Assembly: GCA_964616165.1 (NCBI GenBank)
Contig: CAZTTS010000003.1
Coordinates: forward strand, 1-64,000
Direction: 5' to 3'
From: CAZCCM01 sp964616165
GTDB lineage: Bacteria > Bacillota > Clostridia > TANB77 > CAG-508
DNA length: 64,000 nucleotides
Shown here in pieces: positions 42,228-51,986 of this stretch. Positions within the stretch are counted from its first letter, which is position 1; each line of letters opens with the position of its first letter. The notes beneath the pieces are model-generated. The model was not told the DNA's origin, ran no database searches, and worked only from the letters and a program-made list of their open reading frames with translations. The translations under genes were made by a program, and so were the position numbers.

Positions 42228-43418
42228 TCACTTTATTTCAGCTTCACGCTTACAGTCTTTTGATCTTATATCTATTAAATCACCTTTTTTAAGCTTTTTC
42301 AATTCTCTAACAATTTTACCTTCTTTTTCTACTAATACATACCCTCTATCTAATATATTTAAAGGATTTACTAGTTTCAATTTATTATCTACTTTATGTA
42401 AATTATTTTGATGATTTAAAATTGTATTCTTTATATTATTAACAATATTTAAAACAATATAGTCTATCTTCAGTCTTAATTCATTTATATTACTTTGTGG
42501 GCTTTTTAACTTGTTTGCAGAAGACTGATATTGTAATTGTAAATTTTCTAACTTCTTTAAAAGTGCTTGTTTTAATCTATTATTATATACATCTATAGTG
42601 TTTTTGACATCTATAATGTTTGGAATAGCAAGTTCTGCAGCAGCTGACGGTGTAGGAGCTCTTAAGTCTGCTACAAAATCAGCTATTGTATAATCTGTAT
42701 CATGCCCAACTGCAGATATTATTGGTATTTGAGAATTAAATATACTTCTTGCTAAAACCTCTTCATTAAAAGGCCATAAATCTTCTAAAGATCCTCCCCC
42801 TCTACCAACAATTAAAACGTCTGCTAATTTATGTTTATTCATGTATTCAATTGCTTTGGCAATCTTTGCGCCTGCACCTTCACCTTGAACAGGAACAGGT
42901 AATAATCTAATATGTATGCCAGGATTTCTTCTTGTTCCTACATTTATTATATCTTTAATAACAGAACCTGTATTAGATGTTAAAACACCTATTACTTGTG
43001 GCATAAAAGGAATTTCTTTTTTATGTGTGGGACTAAAAAGTCCTTCTGCTTCTAATTTTTTCTTTAATTCTTCATATTGCTGATAAAGATCTCCCATACC
43101 TGCTTGCTTCATATCTTTTACATATATTTGATATGAACCACTTTGGGGATATACAGAAATTTTACCAAAAACAATTACCTTTTCACCATCTTTTGGTTCA
43201 AATTTCAGATTAATAGTATCAAATTTAAACATTACCGATTTAATAACTGCTTTTTCATCTTTCAATGTAAAGTATAAATGTCCTGAAACATGTCTTTTAT
43301 AATTAGAAATTTCTCCTTCAACTAAAACAGATTGAAAATATTCATCTTCATCAAATTTTAGTTTTATATATTCTGTTAATTCTGATACAGTTTTAGGTTT
43401 TATTTGTACTTCTTCCAT
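42228..43418 (-). CDS. xseA: Exodeoxyribonuclease VII large subunit
   Basis: 396 residues: OB-fold (LVEGEISNYKRHVSGHLYFT) and catalytic domain with ITSNTGSVIKDI, VPVQGEGAGAKIAKAI, IVGRGGGSLEDLWPFNEE and SAVGHDTDYTIADFVADLRA. With XseB it digests single-stranded DNA. Downstream of nusB. Confidence 0.96.
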   Translation of the reverse strand: MEEVQIKPKTVSELTEYIKLKFDEDEYFQSVLVEGEISNYKRHVSGHLYFTLKDEKAVIKSVMFKFDTINLKFEPKDGEKVIVFGKISVYPQSGSYQIYVKDMKQAGMGDLYQQYEELKKKLEAEGLFSPTHKKEIPFMPQVIGVLTSNTGSVIKDIINVGTRRNPGIHIRLLPVPVQGEGAGAKIAKAIEYMNKHKLADVLIVGRGGGSLEDLWPFNEEVLARSIFNSQIPIISAVGHDTDYTIADFVADLRAPTPSAAAELAIPNIIDVKNTIDVYNNRLKQALLKKLENLQLQYQSSANKLKSPQSNINELRLKIDYIVLNIVNNIKNTILNHQNNLHKVDNKLKLVNPLNILDRGYVLVEKEGKIVRELKKLKKGDLIDIRSKDCKREAEIK

Positions 43419-43436
43419 TACTTCCTTAATTTAAAT

Positions 43437-43859
43437 TTATTTATCTAATTTTTCATCTTTAACTACACTTGCTAAAATCCCATTTACAAATTTAGCAGAA
43501 GAATCTGTGCCATATTTCTTAGCCATTTCAACTGCTTCATTTATAGCAATCTTATATGGTAACTTTTCATAAACCATTTCTGCTATTGCTAAAAATAAAA
43601 TACTTAGATCTATTTTTGATATTCGATTTATTTCCCAATCAGATTTTAGATTTTTCTTTATTGATTCATTAATATAATTAAAGTGATCCTGAACTATATA
43701 TACTGTTTTATATATTTCAGTAGCATCTTCTTCTGAAATTTCATAAATTTCAAAATAGTTTTTTAACTCTATTTTAGTTAAATTTTTTTGATCTTTCCAA
43801 AAGAATGTAGAGAATATATATTTAAAAGTTAATTCTCTTATTTCTGTTTTGCTTAACAT
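43437..43859 (-). CDS. nusB: Transcription antitermination factor NusB
   Basis: 140 residues, all helical, ending with YEKLPYKIAINEAVEMAKKY and SSAKFVNGILASVV, the NusB signature. It acts in rRNA antitermination. Its start shares one base with the stop of the AmaP gene, so they are coupled. Confidence 0.93.
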   Translation of the reverse strand: MLSKTEIRELTFKYIFSTFFWKDQKNLTKIELKNYFEIYEISEEDATEIYKTVYIVQDHFNYINESIKKNLKSDWEINRISKIDLSILFLAIAEMVYEKLPYKIAINEAVEMAKKYGTDSSAKFVNGILASVVKDEKLDK

Positions 43860-44644
43860 TATTTTTTCACCTTTGATGTTTTTGTTTCCTTTTTTTCAGA
43901 AGTTTTTTCTTTGCTATTAGTTGTTTTATCTTCTTTTTGAACCTTTGTTTCCTTAATATCTTTTGTAGTTTTTACTTCTTTGTTTTCCTTCGTTGCTTTT
44001 GTTTTTTTAGTTTCATCTTTAGCTTCTTCTTCCACAATTTCTTCTTTTTCTGTTGGTATTTCTTCTTTTTCCTCTCTTTGTTTCATTTCTGGGCTAGTTT
44101 TATTAGAAATTTTATCAATATTCACATTAACTTCGCTTACTTCTAAATCTGAAGCTTGTTTAATTGCAAATTTTATATCTTCTTGCATTCTTTTAGTTAC
44201 TTCCTTGATAATTGCATCTTGATATACTACAGCACTTATATTAACTACTATTTCATTGTTTTCATCTAAATGTATTTTAGAAGATATACTTTCTGTACCT
44301 TGTATTTTTTTCGAAATATCTCTTACTAAATTTTCTAAAGTTTCTCTTGAAATTAATAATTTCCCATTATTGTTTTCTAATAATATTCCGTCAATTTTAT
44401 CTTTTTTAGTCTTTGATTGAAATAAAAAGCCTTTTAACGATAAAATAAATAGCACAATTAAAACTATTGCTGAACCTATTACAACATCTTTATCTACACT
44501 TAATAACATATAATATGTTTTTGGTGCAGATTCTAAAATTTCACGTGCACCAAAAAGATCAAATAATAATAATACTACAAATACAATATTTAATAACATT
44601 ATTAGTGAAAACAGCCATAAAATAAATTTATCAAATTTTTTCAT
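43859..44644 (-). CDS. amaP: AmaP-type alkaline shock membrane anchor
   Basis: 261 residues with two membrane helices (about 9-31 and 55-70) and an Asp23-related domain (LLISRETLENLVRDISKKIQ; DLEVSEVNVNID). A long Lys/Glu/Thr-rich tail follows. In Staphylococcus AmaP anchors Asp23 to the membrane. The asp23 gene directly upstream fits that pairing. Confidence 0.82.
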   Translation of the reverse strand: MKKFDKFILWLFSLIMLLNIVFVVLLLFDLFGAREILESAPKTYYMLLSVDKDVVIGSAIVLIVLFILSLKGFLFQSKTKKDKIDGILLENNNGKLLISRETLENLVRDISKKIQGTESISSKIHLDENNEIVVNISAVVYQDAIIKEVTKRMQEDIKFAIKQASDLEVSEVNVNIDKISNKTSPEMKQREEKEEIPTEKEEIVEEEAKDETKKTKATKENKEVKTTKDIKETKVQKEDKTTNSKEKTSEKKETKTSKVKK

Positions 44645-45105
44645 TATTCATCCTCCTTAGGATTTTTTTCTATTATTACATCATCTTTAATATTTTCTTT
44701 TGTTTTTTCTACATCCATGTTTATCCCTTGAACATGAACATTTACTTCTCGTACTTCTAAACCTGTCATTGCTTCAACAGATTTTTTAACTCTTGTTTGT
44801 ATTTCAAAAGCAACTTCTGGAATTCTTGTTCCAAAATCAACAATAATATTTGCATCTATTTTACATTTATTTTCTTTAATATCTACTTTAATTCCCTTGC
44901 CTTCTTTATTTTTTGTTTTAAAGGCTTCAGTTATATTGTCAAAAAATCCTGTAATTCTGTTAGCACCTATAACTTCAGATATCGCAACACCAGCAATTGT
45001 AGCTACTACTTCTGGTGAAATTTCTAAGTCATCCTGTATTTGTTCTTCAGGATTAATATTTTCAACTTTTTCTTCTTCCACTTTTTTCTCTTTTTTCTTT
45101 GCCAT
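44644..45105 (-). CDS. asp23: Asp23/Gls24 family envelope stress protein
   Basis: 153 residues: charged N-terminus, then ISPEVVATIAGVAISEVIGA, KCKIDANIIVDFGTRIPEVA and EVREVNVHVQGINMD, the Asp23 domain. Members are abundant envelope-associated proteins induced by alkaline or wall stress. Strong GGGGG ribosome site. First gene of the amaP-nusB-xseA-xseB unit. Confidence 0.9.
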   Translation of the reverse strand: MAKKKEKKVEEEKVENINPEEQIQDDLEISPEVVATIAGVAISEVIGANRITGFFDNITEAFKTKNKEGKGIKVDIKENKCKIDANIIVDFGTRIPEVAFEIQTRVKKSVEAMTGLEVREVNVHVQGINMDVEKTKENIKDDVIIEKNPKEDE

Positions 45106-45126
45106 AGTAACCCCCTAATTATATTT

Positions 45127-45155
45127 AGTATACCAATTTATTATATAAAATACAA
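45127..45155 (-). promoter_or_regulatory. Promoter of asp23 operon
   Basis: Minus-strand TTGTAT (45150-45155), 17-base spacer, TATACT (45127-45132). Confidence 0.55.
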
Positions 45156-45254
45156 TAATAACTAATACTCAAAATATCATACTATCTCTATTAAATCTAT
45201 CTTGTTTATTTTTTTTATTTTATTCTCTTTACTGCATTTTCTTTTTAAATTTGT

Positions 45255-45283
45255 TTTACTTTATTGCTTTTCTAAAGTATAAT
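45255..45283 (+). promoter_or_regulatory. Promoter of the kinase-DUF1963 pair
   Basis: TTTACT (45255-45260), 17-base spacer, TATAAT (45278-45283). Confidence 0.5.
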
Positions 45284-45317
45284 TTATTTGAAAAGAAAAA
45301 AATAAAGGATGGTAAAT

Positions 45318-45890
45318 ATGGAAAGATCTAAACTAATTATAATAGAAGGCCCACAAGGTGTTGGCAAGTCAGGCTTAACATCATATTTAAGAGAAAAGGT
45401 CCCTTCATGTGACTTGTATAGATTAAGTGGAGTAAAAGACAAAACGATAACAGGAAGAGAAAAGTCTATACAAAGATATTATTCTTTAATGGCTTATTTA
45501 AAGGAACAAGAAAGTGTTGGTTTAAATGAACTATTTGATAGAACATTCCCTACAGATTATGTATATGCAAATTTAGGGTATAAAGAATATGATTTTGAAG
45601 ATATTTTTAAAGAATTAACAGAAAAACTTAACAATCTTAATTTTGATATTTATTATTTTTCATTATATCTTGAAGACCCTGAATTATTTAAAATTCGCTT
45701 ACAAAGAGATGATAAACATAGCTACCAAGAAGTAAGTATAGATAATAGTCTTAAACAACAAGAAGAATATAAAAAAGTAGCAGATTACTTTAAAACTTTT
45801 GATAATATTAAAGTTTATGAAATAGCTACAGATGACTTTGATAAAGCATATAGACAAATAGATAAAATATTGGGAATTGAAAAAGAATAG
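45318..45890 (+). CDS. P-loop kinase, thymidylate-kinase-like
   Basis: 190 residues from ATG 45318, nine bases after AAAGG. Walker A IIIEGPQGVGKSGLTSYL near the N-terminus and a LIFDRT-like FDRTFPTDYVYA segment in the middle resemble dNMP kinases, but the rest does not match thymidylate kinase closely. Substrate uncertain. One base set (10 nt) separates it from the DUF1963 gene, forming a two-gene plus-strand operon. Confidence 0.7.
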   Translation: MERSKLIIIEGPQGVGKSGLTSYLREKVPSCDLYRLSGVKDKTITGREKSIQRYYSLMAYLKEQESVGLNELFDRTFPTDYVYANLGYKEYDFEDIFKELTEKLNNLNFDIYYFSLYLEDPELFKIRLQRDDKHSYQEVSIDNSLKQQEEYKKVADYFKTFDNIKVYEIATDDFDKAYRQIDKILGIEKE

Positions 45891-45900
45891 GGGGAAAATT

Positions 45901-46644
45901 ATGGATAAAAATTTAAACTTAGTTATAACTAAATTCAAAGAAAAGACCAAAAAACAGTGCTTTTCTTATACATTATCAGAAGAAAAAGCAGAAATCACAG
46001 ATAGTAAATTAGGGGGACTTCCTTATATGAAGGAAGACGAAGATTATCCTCTAGATTCTTCAGGAAAACCAATGCCATTACTTGCACAAATAAACTTTGC
46101 AGATATTGATCTAGAAAATTATCCAAAAACAGGATTATTACAAATATTTACAGAAAACCCTCTTAGTTATCCAGTAGAATATAAAATAAAATATGTTGAA
46201 GATATATCAAGTAAGCCAAATAAAAATCTAACAAAAATAGGTTTAACTACTTTTGTAATAGAGGAAGAAATGAAATTAAACATAATACCAGATATTGCAT
46301 ACATGCCTTTTAGTGATTATCGATTTAATGGTATTTTAAAGGAAATTTTACATGAAGTATACGGTTCAGATGATAATTTAGAAAACATTATTGATGTTAT
46401 CTTAAACAATATTGAACCACAAAGTGGTTTAATTGGTGGTTATGCTGATTTCACTCAAAATGATCCCAGAACAAACAAACCAACTAAAACTCATCTAAGT
46501 GAATGCATTATAAAAATTGATAGTTATTTAAATATAAACAAAATATTTTTAGGTGATGCAGGAATAGCTTGGTTATTAATTTCTGAAGAAGATTTAAAAG
46601 CAAAAAGACTTGAAAATGCTGAATTTGATTGGGATTGTTATTAA
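45901..46644 (+). CDS. DUF1963 (YwqG-like) protein
   Basis: 247 residues from ATG 45901 behind GGGGGAAAATT. KLGGLPYMKEDEDYP, PMPLLAQINFADI, GLLQIFTENP, GGYADFTQNDPR and a final IFLGDAGIAWLLI are the blocks of DUF1963. Family role is unknown. No export signal. Confidence 0.85.
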   Translation: MDKNLNLVITKFKEKTKKQCFSYTLSEEKAEITDSKLGGLPYMKEDEDYPLDSSGKPMPLLAQINFADIDLENYPKTGLLQIFTENPLSYPVEYKIKYVEDISSKPNKNLTKIGLTTFVIEEEMKLNIIPDIAYMPFSDYRFNGILKEILHEVYGSDDNLENIIDVILNNIEPQSGLIGGYADFTQNDPRTNKPTKTHLSECIIKIDSYLNINKIFLGDAGIAWLLISEEDLKAKRLENAEFDWDCY

Positions 46645-46723
46645 CACTTTTTAAAAAAATATCAAAAAATTAAATAAAATTAAATAAAATAAAATTAAAT
46701 ATTAAATCAAGAAAAGAATAAAC

Positions 46724-46753
46724 AAAAATACTAGGTATATACCTAGTATTTTT
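46724..46753. terminator. Bidirectional terminator between the DUF1963 gene and tRNA-Leu
   Basis: A perfect 30-base palindrome (AAAAATACTAGGTAT plus complement) ending in T-runs on both strands. It directly adjoins the encoded tRNA CCA end. Confidence 0.85.
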
Positions 46754-46840
46754 TGGTACCGGTCGTGGGACTCGAACCCACACATCTATAAAGATAACAG
46801 ATTTTGAGTCTGTCCTGTCTACCAATTCCAGCACACCGGC
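46754..46840 (-). tRNA. tRNA-Leu (CAA)
   Basis: On the minus strand a class II tRNA is visible: acceptor GCCGGTG, D arm CTGGAATTGGTAGACAG, anticodon arm ACAGACTCAAAATCTGT with anticodon CAA (reads UUG), a long variable arm, T arm GTGGGTTCGAGTCCCAC and encoded CCA. The acceptor stem has a G1-U72 pair and a G7-G66 mismatch. The first base (46840) directly follows the stop codon of the glycosyltransferase gene, so it must be cut from that mRNA. Confidence 0.92.
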
Positions 46841-48100
46841 TTATTTGTTTCCTCCATGATCTTCCATTTCATCTATTGATCTTGAAACACTATGTTCTAT
46901 TTTTTCCCAAGCTTTAGTTGGTTTAAATATAACTTTAATATTAATCATTATCCAAGAAAGCATAAATACTGGAAAACCTAATATACCTTTCCATAGTTTT
47001 TTAAATGATTTCTTTTCTATTATAACTGTAAGAATCGCTCCTAGAAGAGGCATAATAACTATTGTAAAGAAGTATAATAACACATTTATAAATAAATCTG
47101 TTTTTCCCATTTGTCCAAGAAAATATAATGCAAAATTAAGTGATACAAGTACTATGGCAACCAAGAACATTGGAACACCTAAAATATATAATAACATATC
47201 AAAATTTGTCATTGTTTTCCATCTTGCTGTAGCCTTAGCTAAATCTTTGGTATATGCTCTTAAACATTGTATATGTCCTGTTGTCCATCTTTCCCTTTGT
47301 TTCCAACTTTGCACAAAACCTGTAGGTTGTTCATCATAAACAATAGCTTTTCTTTGCCATCCTAATTTTTGACCTTCAATAACTGTTAATAAAGAATACT
47401 CTATATCTTCTGTTAAAGTTTTTGTATTCCATCCTTTTTCTTTAATTAATTCCATATTAACCATAAAAGCTGTACCATTTAATAATGGTGATAAGCCCAT
47501 ATTATATCTAGCTAAGTGGAAAAATCTATGCATCATCCAATAATATATTGCATATCCCCCTGAAACCCAAGAATCAGTTGGATTCTTAATATCTCTATAT
47601 CCTTGAACTACTTTTTCACCTTGGCATAATGATATATTCATATGTTTTAAAAATTCTGAATCAACAATATTATCTGCATCAAATACAATCATTGCATCAT
47701 ATTTTTTTTCTAATGTGGGCATTATTTTTGTTAAAAACCAATCCAATGCAAAACCCTTAGTTTTCTTTGTAAGATCATTTCTTTCATAAACAATTGCTCC
47801 ATGTTCTTGTGCTACTTCTTTTGTTTTATCAGTAGAATTATCAGCAATAACATAAGTATCATATAAATCTTTAGGATACTCTATTTTCATAATAGAGTCT
47901 ACCAAATTACCTACAACAGCTTCTTCATTATGTGCTGGTATTACTATCATGAATCTATGGTCTTTCTCTATCTTTAAAGGTTTTTCTTTTACTTTAACTA
48001 ATGCTGCAAGAGCAATAATAAACTGATATAACCAAAATATATTGGTTATAACAATTAAACTTATTTGAGCTATTTCTACTACCTTTGTAAATACTGCCAT
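46841..48100 (-). CDS. Family 2 membrane glycosyltransferase
   Basis: 419 residues: N-terminal membrane helix (about 9-33), GT-A domain with MIVIPAHNEEAVVGNLVDSI (51-70), FDADN (140-144), LTEDIEYS and QRERW, then three or so C-terminal membrane helices. DxD, TED and Q(R)xxRW mark processive BcsA/HAS-like GT2 enzymes that make and export polysaccharide. Product unknown. It is followed at zero distance by tRNA-Leu. Confidence 0.88.
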   Translation of the reverse strand: MAVFTKVVEIAQISLIVITNIFWLYQFIIALAALVKVKEKPLKIEKDHRFMIVIPAHNEEAVVGNLVDSIMKIEYPKDLYDTYVIADNSTDKTKEVAQEHGAIVYERNDLTKKTKGFALDWFLTKIMPTLEKKYDAMIVFDADNIVDSEFLKHMNISLCQGEKVVQGYRDIKNPTDSWVSGGYAIYYWMMHRFFHLARYNMGLSPLLNGTAFMVNMELIKEKGWNTKTLTEDIEYSLLTVIEGQKLGWQRKAIVYDEQPTGFVQSWKQRERWTTGHIQCLRAYTKDLAKATARWKTMTNFDMLLYILGVPMFLVAIVLVSLNFALYFLGQMGKTDLFINVLLYFFTIVIMPLLGAILTVIIEKKSFKKLWKGILGFPVFMLSWIMINIKVIFKPTKAWEKIEHSVSRSIDEMEDHGGNK

Positions 48101-48161
48101 TTTTCTTCTTTCTTTTTTATTATAATAATTATAGCAAAATTGCTCATAATTAGCAATTTTA

Positions 48162-50441
48162 TTATATATTATAAGGGTTTAATTCAATTATAATATTTGT
48201 TCCTTTAGGTATTTTAATAAATTTTACTACCTTATTAATCCAATAAGATATTTGATTATTTAAATCTAATTTTAAGATTATTTTCCACCTATATTTATTT
48301 TGTATTTTAGTCACTCTATATGCTTGTGGCTCAAAAATTTGTATATTATCATGTATTTTAGTTTTATTTAATAATCTATACAAATCTGTGATGGTTTTTT
48401 CTGCATCTTCATTTGTATCTGCAAAAATTGATATTAAAAGTATGTCCACAAATGGTGGATATTTTAACATTTTTCTAATTTCTATTTCAGAATCATAAAA
48501 ATCCTTATAGTTTTGTTTTTGAGCTAATTCAATAATATAGTGATCTGGATTATATGTTTGAATAATAGCAATACCAGGATTTAATTCATCTCTTCCCGCT
48601 CTACCAATTATTTGTACCAATGTTTGAAAAGACATCTCATTAGCTCTATAATTTTCTATATTTAACATATTATCCGCTAATATTACTGATGATAAATTTA
48701 CTTGAGGAAAATCATGACCCTTTGTTACCATTTGGGTTCCTATTAATGCATCAATTTTATTGTTTTTAAATTCCTCTAAAATTTTACCATGTGAATCTTT
48801 TAATTTTACAGAATCAAAATCTAGTCTTGTTGTACTTAAATTGTCAATTTCTTTTTTTAACATTTCTTCTAATTGCTGTATTCCTATGCCAACTTGCTTT
48901 AATATACCATTACATTTTGGGCATGACTTTGGCATTAAAAGCTCATATCCACAATAATGACATTTTAAAATATTTTCTTGTTTGTGATATCTTAAATTAA
49001 TTTGACATTTAGGACAAGAAATTGTATGTCCACAATCATCACAAATTAAAAGTCTTGAATATCCTCTCTTGTTTAAAAATATAATACTTTGCTTATTGTC
49101 TTCTTTACTTTCTATTAATTTAGATATTAATTCTTTTGATAATATATTCCTACTTTTTCTTAAATCTATAATTTCAACATTAGGTAATTTTGCATTATTA
49201 GCACGTTTTGTTAATTCTAATAATTTTATCTTTCCAATTTGTGTCTTATAATATGTTTCTATTAAAGGTGTAGCTGAACCTAATAATAATACTGCGTTTT
49301 CAGTTTTAGCAAAATATCTCGCTATTTCAGTAGCATGGTATTTAGGAGTAATCTCAGACTTATATGACGAATCATGTTCTTCATCAATAATAATAATTCC
49401 TAAATTATTTATTGGAGCAAATATTGCAGATCTTGTTCCAATAACAATTTTAGCTTCTCCTTTTTCAATTCTTATCCATTCTTCAAATCTTTCTCTGTCA
49501 GTTAATCTACTATGCAATATTGCTAAATTTTCTTCACCAAATCTTGATGTAAATCTTTTAATCATTTGAGGAGTTAAGGCTATTTCTGGCACTAATACAA
49601 TTGCTGTTTTATTCATTTTTAAAACATAGTCTATTATTTGTAAATAAACTTCTGTTTTACCAGAACTTGTTACTCCATGAAGTAAATATTCCTCATATTT
49701 TTTTTCTTTGATAGAAGATATTATTTTATTATATGCTTCCTTTTGTTCTTTGTTTAAAACTTTCTTAGTATCTGCAATATGTGATTTAAACTTATATCCC
49801 TCTATTTTTTTTGATTCATAAATTCTGTTTATAATTCCATTATTAATCATTGTATTAATAACACTTATACTTATAGCTATGTTTTCTATTAAATCTTTTT
49901 CTAATATTTTATATATGTCTTCATTATTACCTTCATTATTTCTTAAGTTTTTAAAATGCTTTCTTGCATAATCTAAAACTTCTTTTTGTTTTGATGTAAT
50001 CCTTAATGTTTTATTGCTTTTTTCTTTATATATTTTAAGATATTCTTCTAGGTCTTTTTCCGTTAAATAATTAAAAACTATATGTTTTTCTTCCAATTCT
50101 TTCATAATATTATCTGAGGATTTTCGATATCCTGGATTTAACATTAATTTTATTGCTGAAGATAAATTACAAAAATATCTTTTAGACATTATTTTTGCTA
50201 GTTTAATTTTAGATTCAGATAGTAGTTCACCTGTTAAAACTTCTAATATTTCTTTTGTCGCATATTCTGATTTTGTCATAATATCTAATACAAAAGCATC
50301 TCTTTTAGAATTGCCTTTCCCAAATGGAATAAAAACTCTTGATCCTAAAACTACCTTGTCCTTTAAATGATGTGGTACTTTATAATCAAAAGTCTTATTT
50401 AAATCTAATGTTTTTGTGTTTAATATTACTTTTACATACAC
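48162..50441 (-). CDS. priA: Primosomal protein N' (PriA helicase)
   Basis: 759 residues from GTG 50441: N-terminal DNA-binding domain (FDYKVPHHLKDKVVLGSRVF), Walker A GVTSSGKTEVYL, DEEH box (IIIDEEHDSSYKSE), zinc-binding cysteines (CDDCGHTISCPKC, then CHYCGYELLMPKSCPKC) and helicase motifs to RAGRDELNPG. It restarts stalled replication. It follows gmk. Confidence 0.96.
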   Translation of the reverse strand: MYVKVILNTKTLDLNKTFDYKVPHHLKDKVVLGSRVFIPFGKGNSKRDAFVLDIMTKSEYATKEILEVLTGELLSESKIKLAKIMSKRYFCNLSSAIKLMLNPGYRKSSDNIMKELEEKHIVFNYLTEKDLEEYLKIYKEKSNKTLRITSKQKEVLDYARKHFKNLRNNEGNNEDIYKILEKDLIENIAISISVINTMINNGIINRIYESKKIEGYKFKSHIADTKKVLNKEQKEAYNKIISSIKEKKYEEYLLHGVTSSGKTEVYLQIIDYVLKMNKTAIVLVPEIALTPQMIKRFTSRFGEENLAILHSRLTDRERFEEWIRIEKGEAKIVIGTRSAIFAPINNLGIIIIDEEHDSSYKSEITPKYHATEIARYFAKTENAVLLLGSATPLIETYYKTQIGKIKLLELTKRANNAKLPNVEIIDLRKSRNILSKELISKLIESKEDNKQSIIFLNKRGYSRLLICDDCGHTISCPKCQINLRYHKQENILKCHYCGYELLMPKSCPKCNGILKQVGIGIQQLEEMLKKEIDNLSTTRLDFDSVKLKDSHGKILEEFKNNKIDALIGTQMVTKGHDFPQVNLSSVILADNMLNIENYRANEMSFQTLVQIIGRAGRDELNPGIAIIQTYNPDHYIIELAQKQNYKDFYDSEIEIRKMLKYPPFVDILLISIFADTNEDAEKTITDLYRLLNKTKIHDNIQIFEPQAYRVTKIQNKYRWKIILKLDLNNQISYWINKVVKFIKIPKGTNIIIELNPYNI

Positions 50442-50470
50442 TTATTCTTACCTTTAATTCATTATTAAAT

Positions 50471-51031
50471 TTATTGTTTTAATTTATATTCTTCTTCTAT
50501 TATTCTTTCAATAATATTTAAAGTTTTTTCTAAATTATCATTATGTACAACATAATCATACATTGTTAACATTGACTCTTCATATTCTAGTCTTGCAAGC
50601 CTTCGTTCTGCATTCTCTGGAGTTTCACCTCTATCTAATAGTCTTTGATATAATTCTTCTTTTTTTACTTTCAAAAATATTGATATAGTTTTTAGCTCAT
50701 CTTTAAATATATCCATTAATTCTCTCGTTCCATTTACATCTATGTCTTTAATTACAATCTTTCCATTTGCTATTTGTCCATCCAACTCATCTTTAGAAGT
50801 ACCATAATAATTGTCATGATGAATTGAATATTCATATAATTTTTCTTTTTCTATTAAATCAACAAACTCTTCTTGTGAAACAAAAAAATATCTATCTAAA
50901 TCATCTTTATTATCTCTAGGTGCCCTAGTTGTATATGATTTAATAGTACCTAATTTTGGATTTCTTTTCATTAATTCTACTTTTATTGTATCTTTCCCAG
51001 AGCCTGCAACTCCAGATAAAATTATAAGCAT
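50471..51031 (-). CDS. gmk: Guanylate kinase
   Basis: 186 residues: P-loop SGVAGSGKDTI (one change from the usual SGxGKST: Asp replaces Ser), IKSYTTRAPRDNKDDLDRYF, and an LDRGETPENAERRLAR lid. It converts GMP to GDP. The D at the P-loop serine position also occurs in some clostridial homologues in my recollection; unverified. In the usual gmk-rpoZ-priA cluster order. Confidence 0.94.
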   Translation of the reverse strand: MLIILSGVAGSGKDTIKVELMKRNPKLGTIKSYTTRAPRDNKDDLDRYFFVSQEEFVDLIEKEKLYEYSIHHDNYYGTSKDELDGQIANGKIVIKDIDVNGTRELMDIFKDELKTISIFLKVKKEELYQRLLDRGETPENAERRLARLEYEESMLTMYDYVVHNDNLEKTLNIIERIIEEEYKLKQ

Positions 51032-51113
51032 AAATTCTCCTTACATGAAAATAGATTTTATTATAATGCAAATTTGCTATATACTAAAATCCATCCATTT
51101 CGTTTATTATTTT

Positions 51114-51314
51114 TTATTCAAGTTCTGCGACATTATACACTTTACCCTCAGCTACTTCATGAGCTGCTAATGTAAGTGGATGTTGATGTCTAAATATTGT
51201 TAATTTTTCACTTCCTTGATGTATTTCTCTAGCTCTTTTAGCAACTAGCACTATTAATTCATAAGTATCATTAACTCTTTTTCTTAATTCTTCTGTATTT
51301 GGTTCTGTTATCAT
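51114..51314 (-). CDS. rpoZ: RNA polymerase omega subunit
   Basis: 66 residues from ATG 51314 behind TTGGAGGGAACA: ITEPNTEELRKRVNDTYELI, VLVAKRAREI and HPLTLAAHEVAEGKV match omega (RpoZ). It supports polymerase assembly. The reading frame extends to a TTG at 51326 within the ribosome site, which is not used. Confidence 0.88.
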   Translation of the reverse strand: MITEPNTEELRKRVNDTYELIVLVAKRAREIHQGSEKLTIFRHQHPLTLAAHEVAEGKVYNVAELE

Positions 51315-51326
51315 TGTTCCCTCCAA

Positions 51327-51902
51327 TTAGATGTATGATTCTCTATTATCTTTTAATATTTCTTTAATATCTGATCTTGATCTCATATATTCAACATATA
51401 CTATTCGAGATTGTATTAATCCTTTAACTATATAGTATATTATATAACAAAAAGATAGAATAAGCAAAGAATTACCATTAAATATAGGATGTCCTTGAAT
51501 CATTTCAGAACATATTAATAACGCAAAAGCATAAATCATTGTTTCTAATAGCAAAAGAAATTGAGATTTATTAAAATCATGATATAGTTTTTCAGCTAAT
51601 AATATAACTCCACTTATTAATAAAATTTCTATAATTCTCAATGCCCAAATATTAATTATTGATTTTTCAAAATAAAAAAAGAACATTACAATTGTTAATG
51701 CTGCTATAAATATAGCTTTCCAATATTCCATTAATTGTACTTTTGTTCTTTCTCTTTTAAGTCTTGGTGGAAGAGTAATATTTAAATCTCTTACAATTTG
51801 TTCTTCTTCTTTAGTTAATTTAGAATCTTTTTTTCTTTTATTTTTAACCGTATTGTTTTTTAATAATTCATTTGTTTCTTCATCAAAATCACTTTTATTC
51901 AT
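51327..51902 (-). CDS. Uncharacterised multi-pass membrane protein
   Basis: 191 residues: charged N-terminal 60 residues (KLTKEEEQIVRDLNITLPPR), then four membrane helices (about 67-84, 87-105, 118-135, 145-163). It ends 12 bases before rpoZ, sharing its operon. No family recognised; the TLPPRLKRERTKVQ stretch before the helices may be diagnostic. Confidence 0.7.
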   Translation of the reverse strand: MNKSDFDEETNELLKNNTVKNKRKKDSKLTKEEEQIVRDLNITLPPRLKRERTKVQLMEYWKAIFIAALTIVMFFFYFEKSIINIWALRIIEILLISGVILLAEKLYHDFNKSQFLLLLETMIYAFALLICSEMIQGHPIFNGNSLLILSFCYIIYYIVKGLIQSRIVYVEYMRSRSDIKEILKDNRESYI

Positions 51903-51986
51903 TCAAGCCTCCTATACAAAAATTGTATTCTATTTTTTATATTCTTTCAAGCATTATAGGCATTCATTCCTTACTTTAGAAAACTT

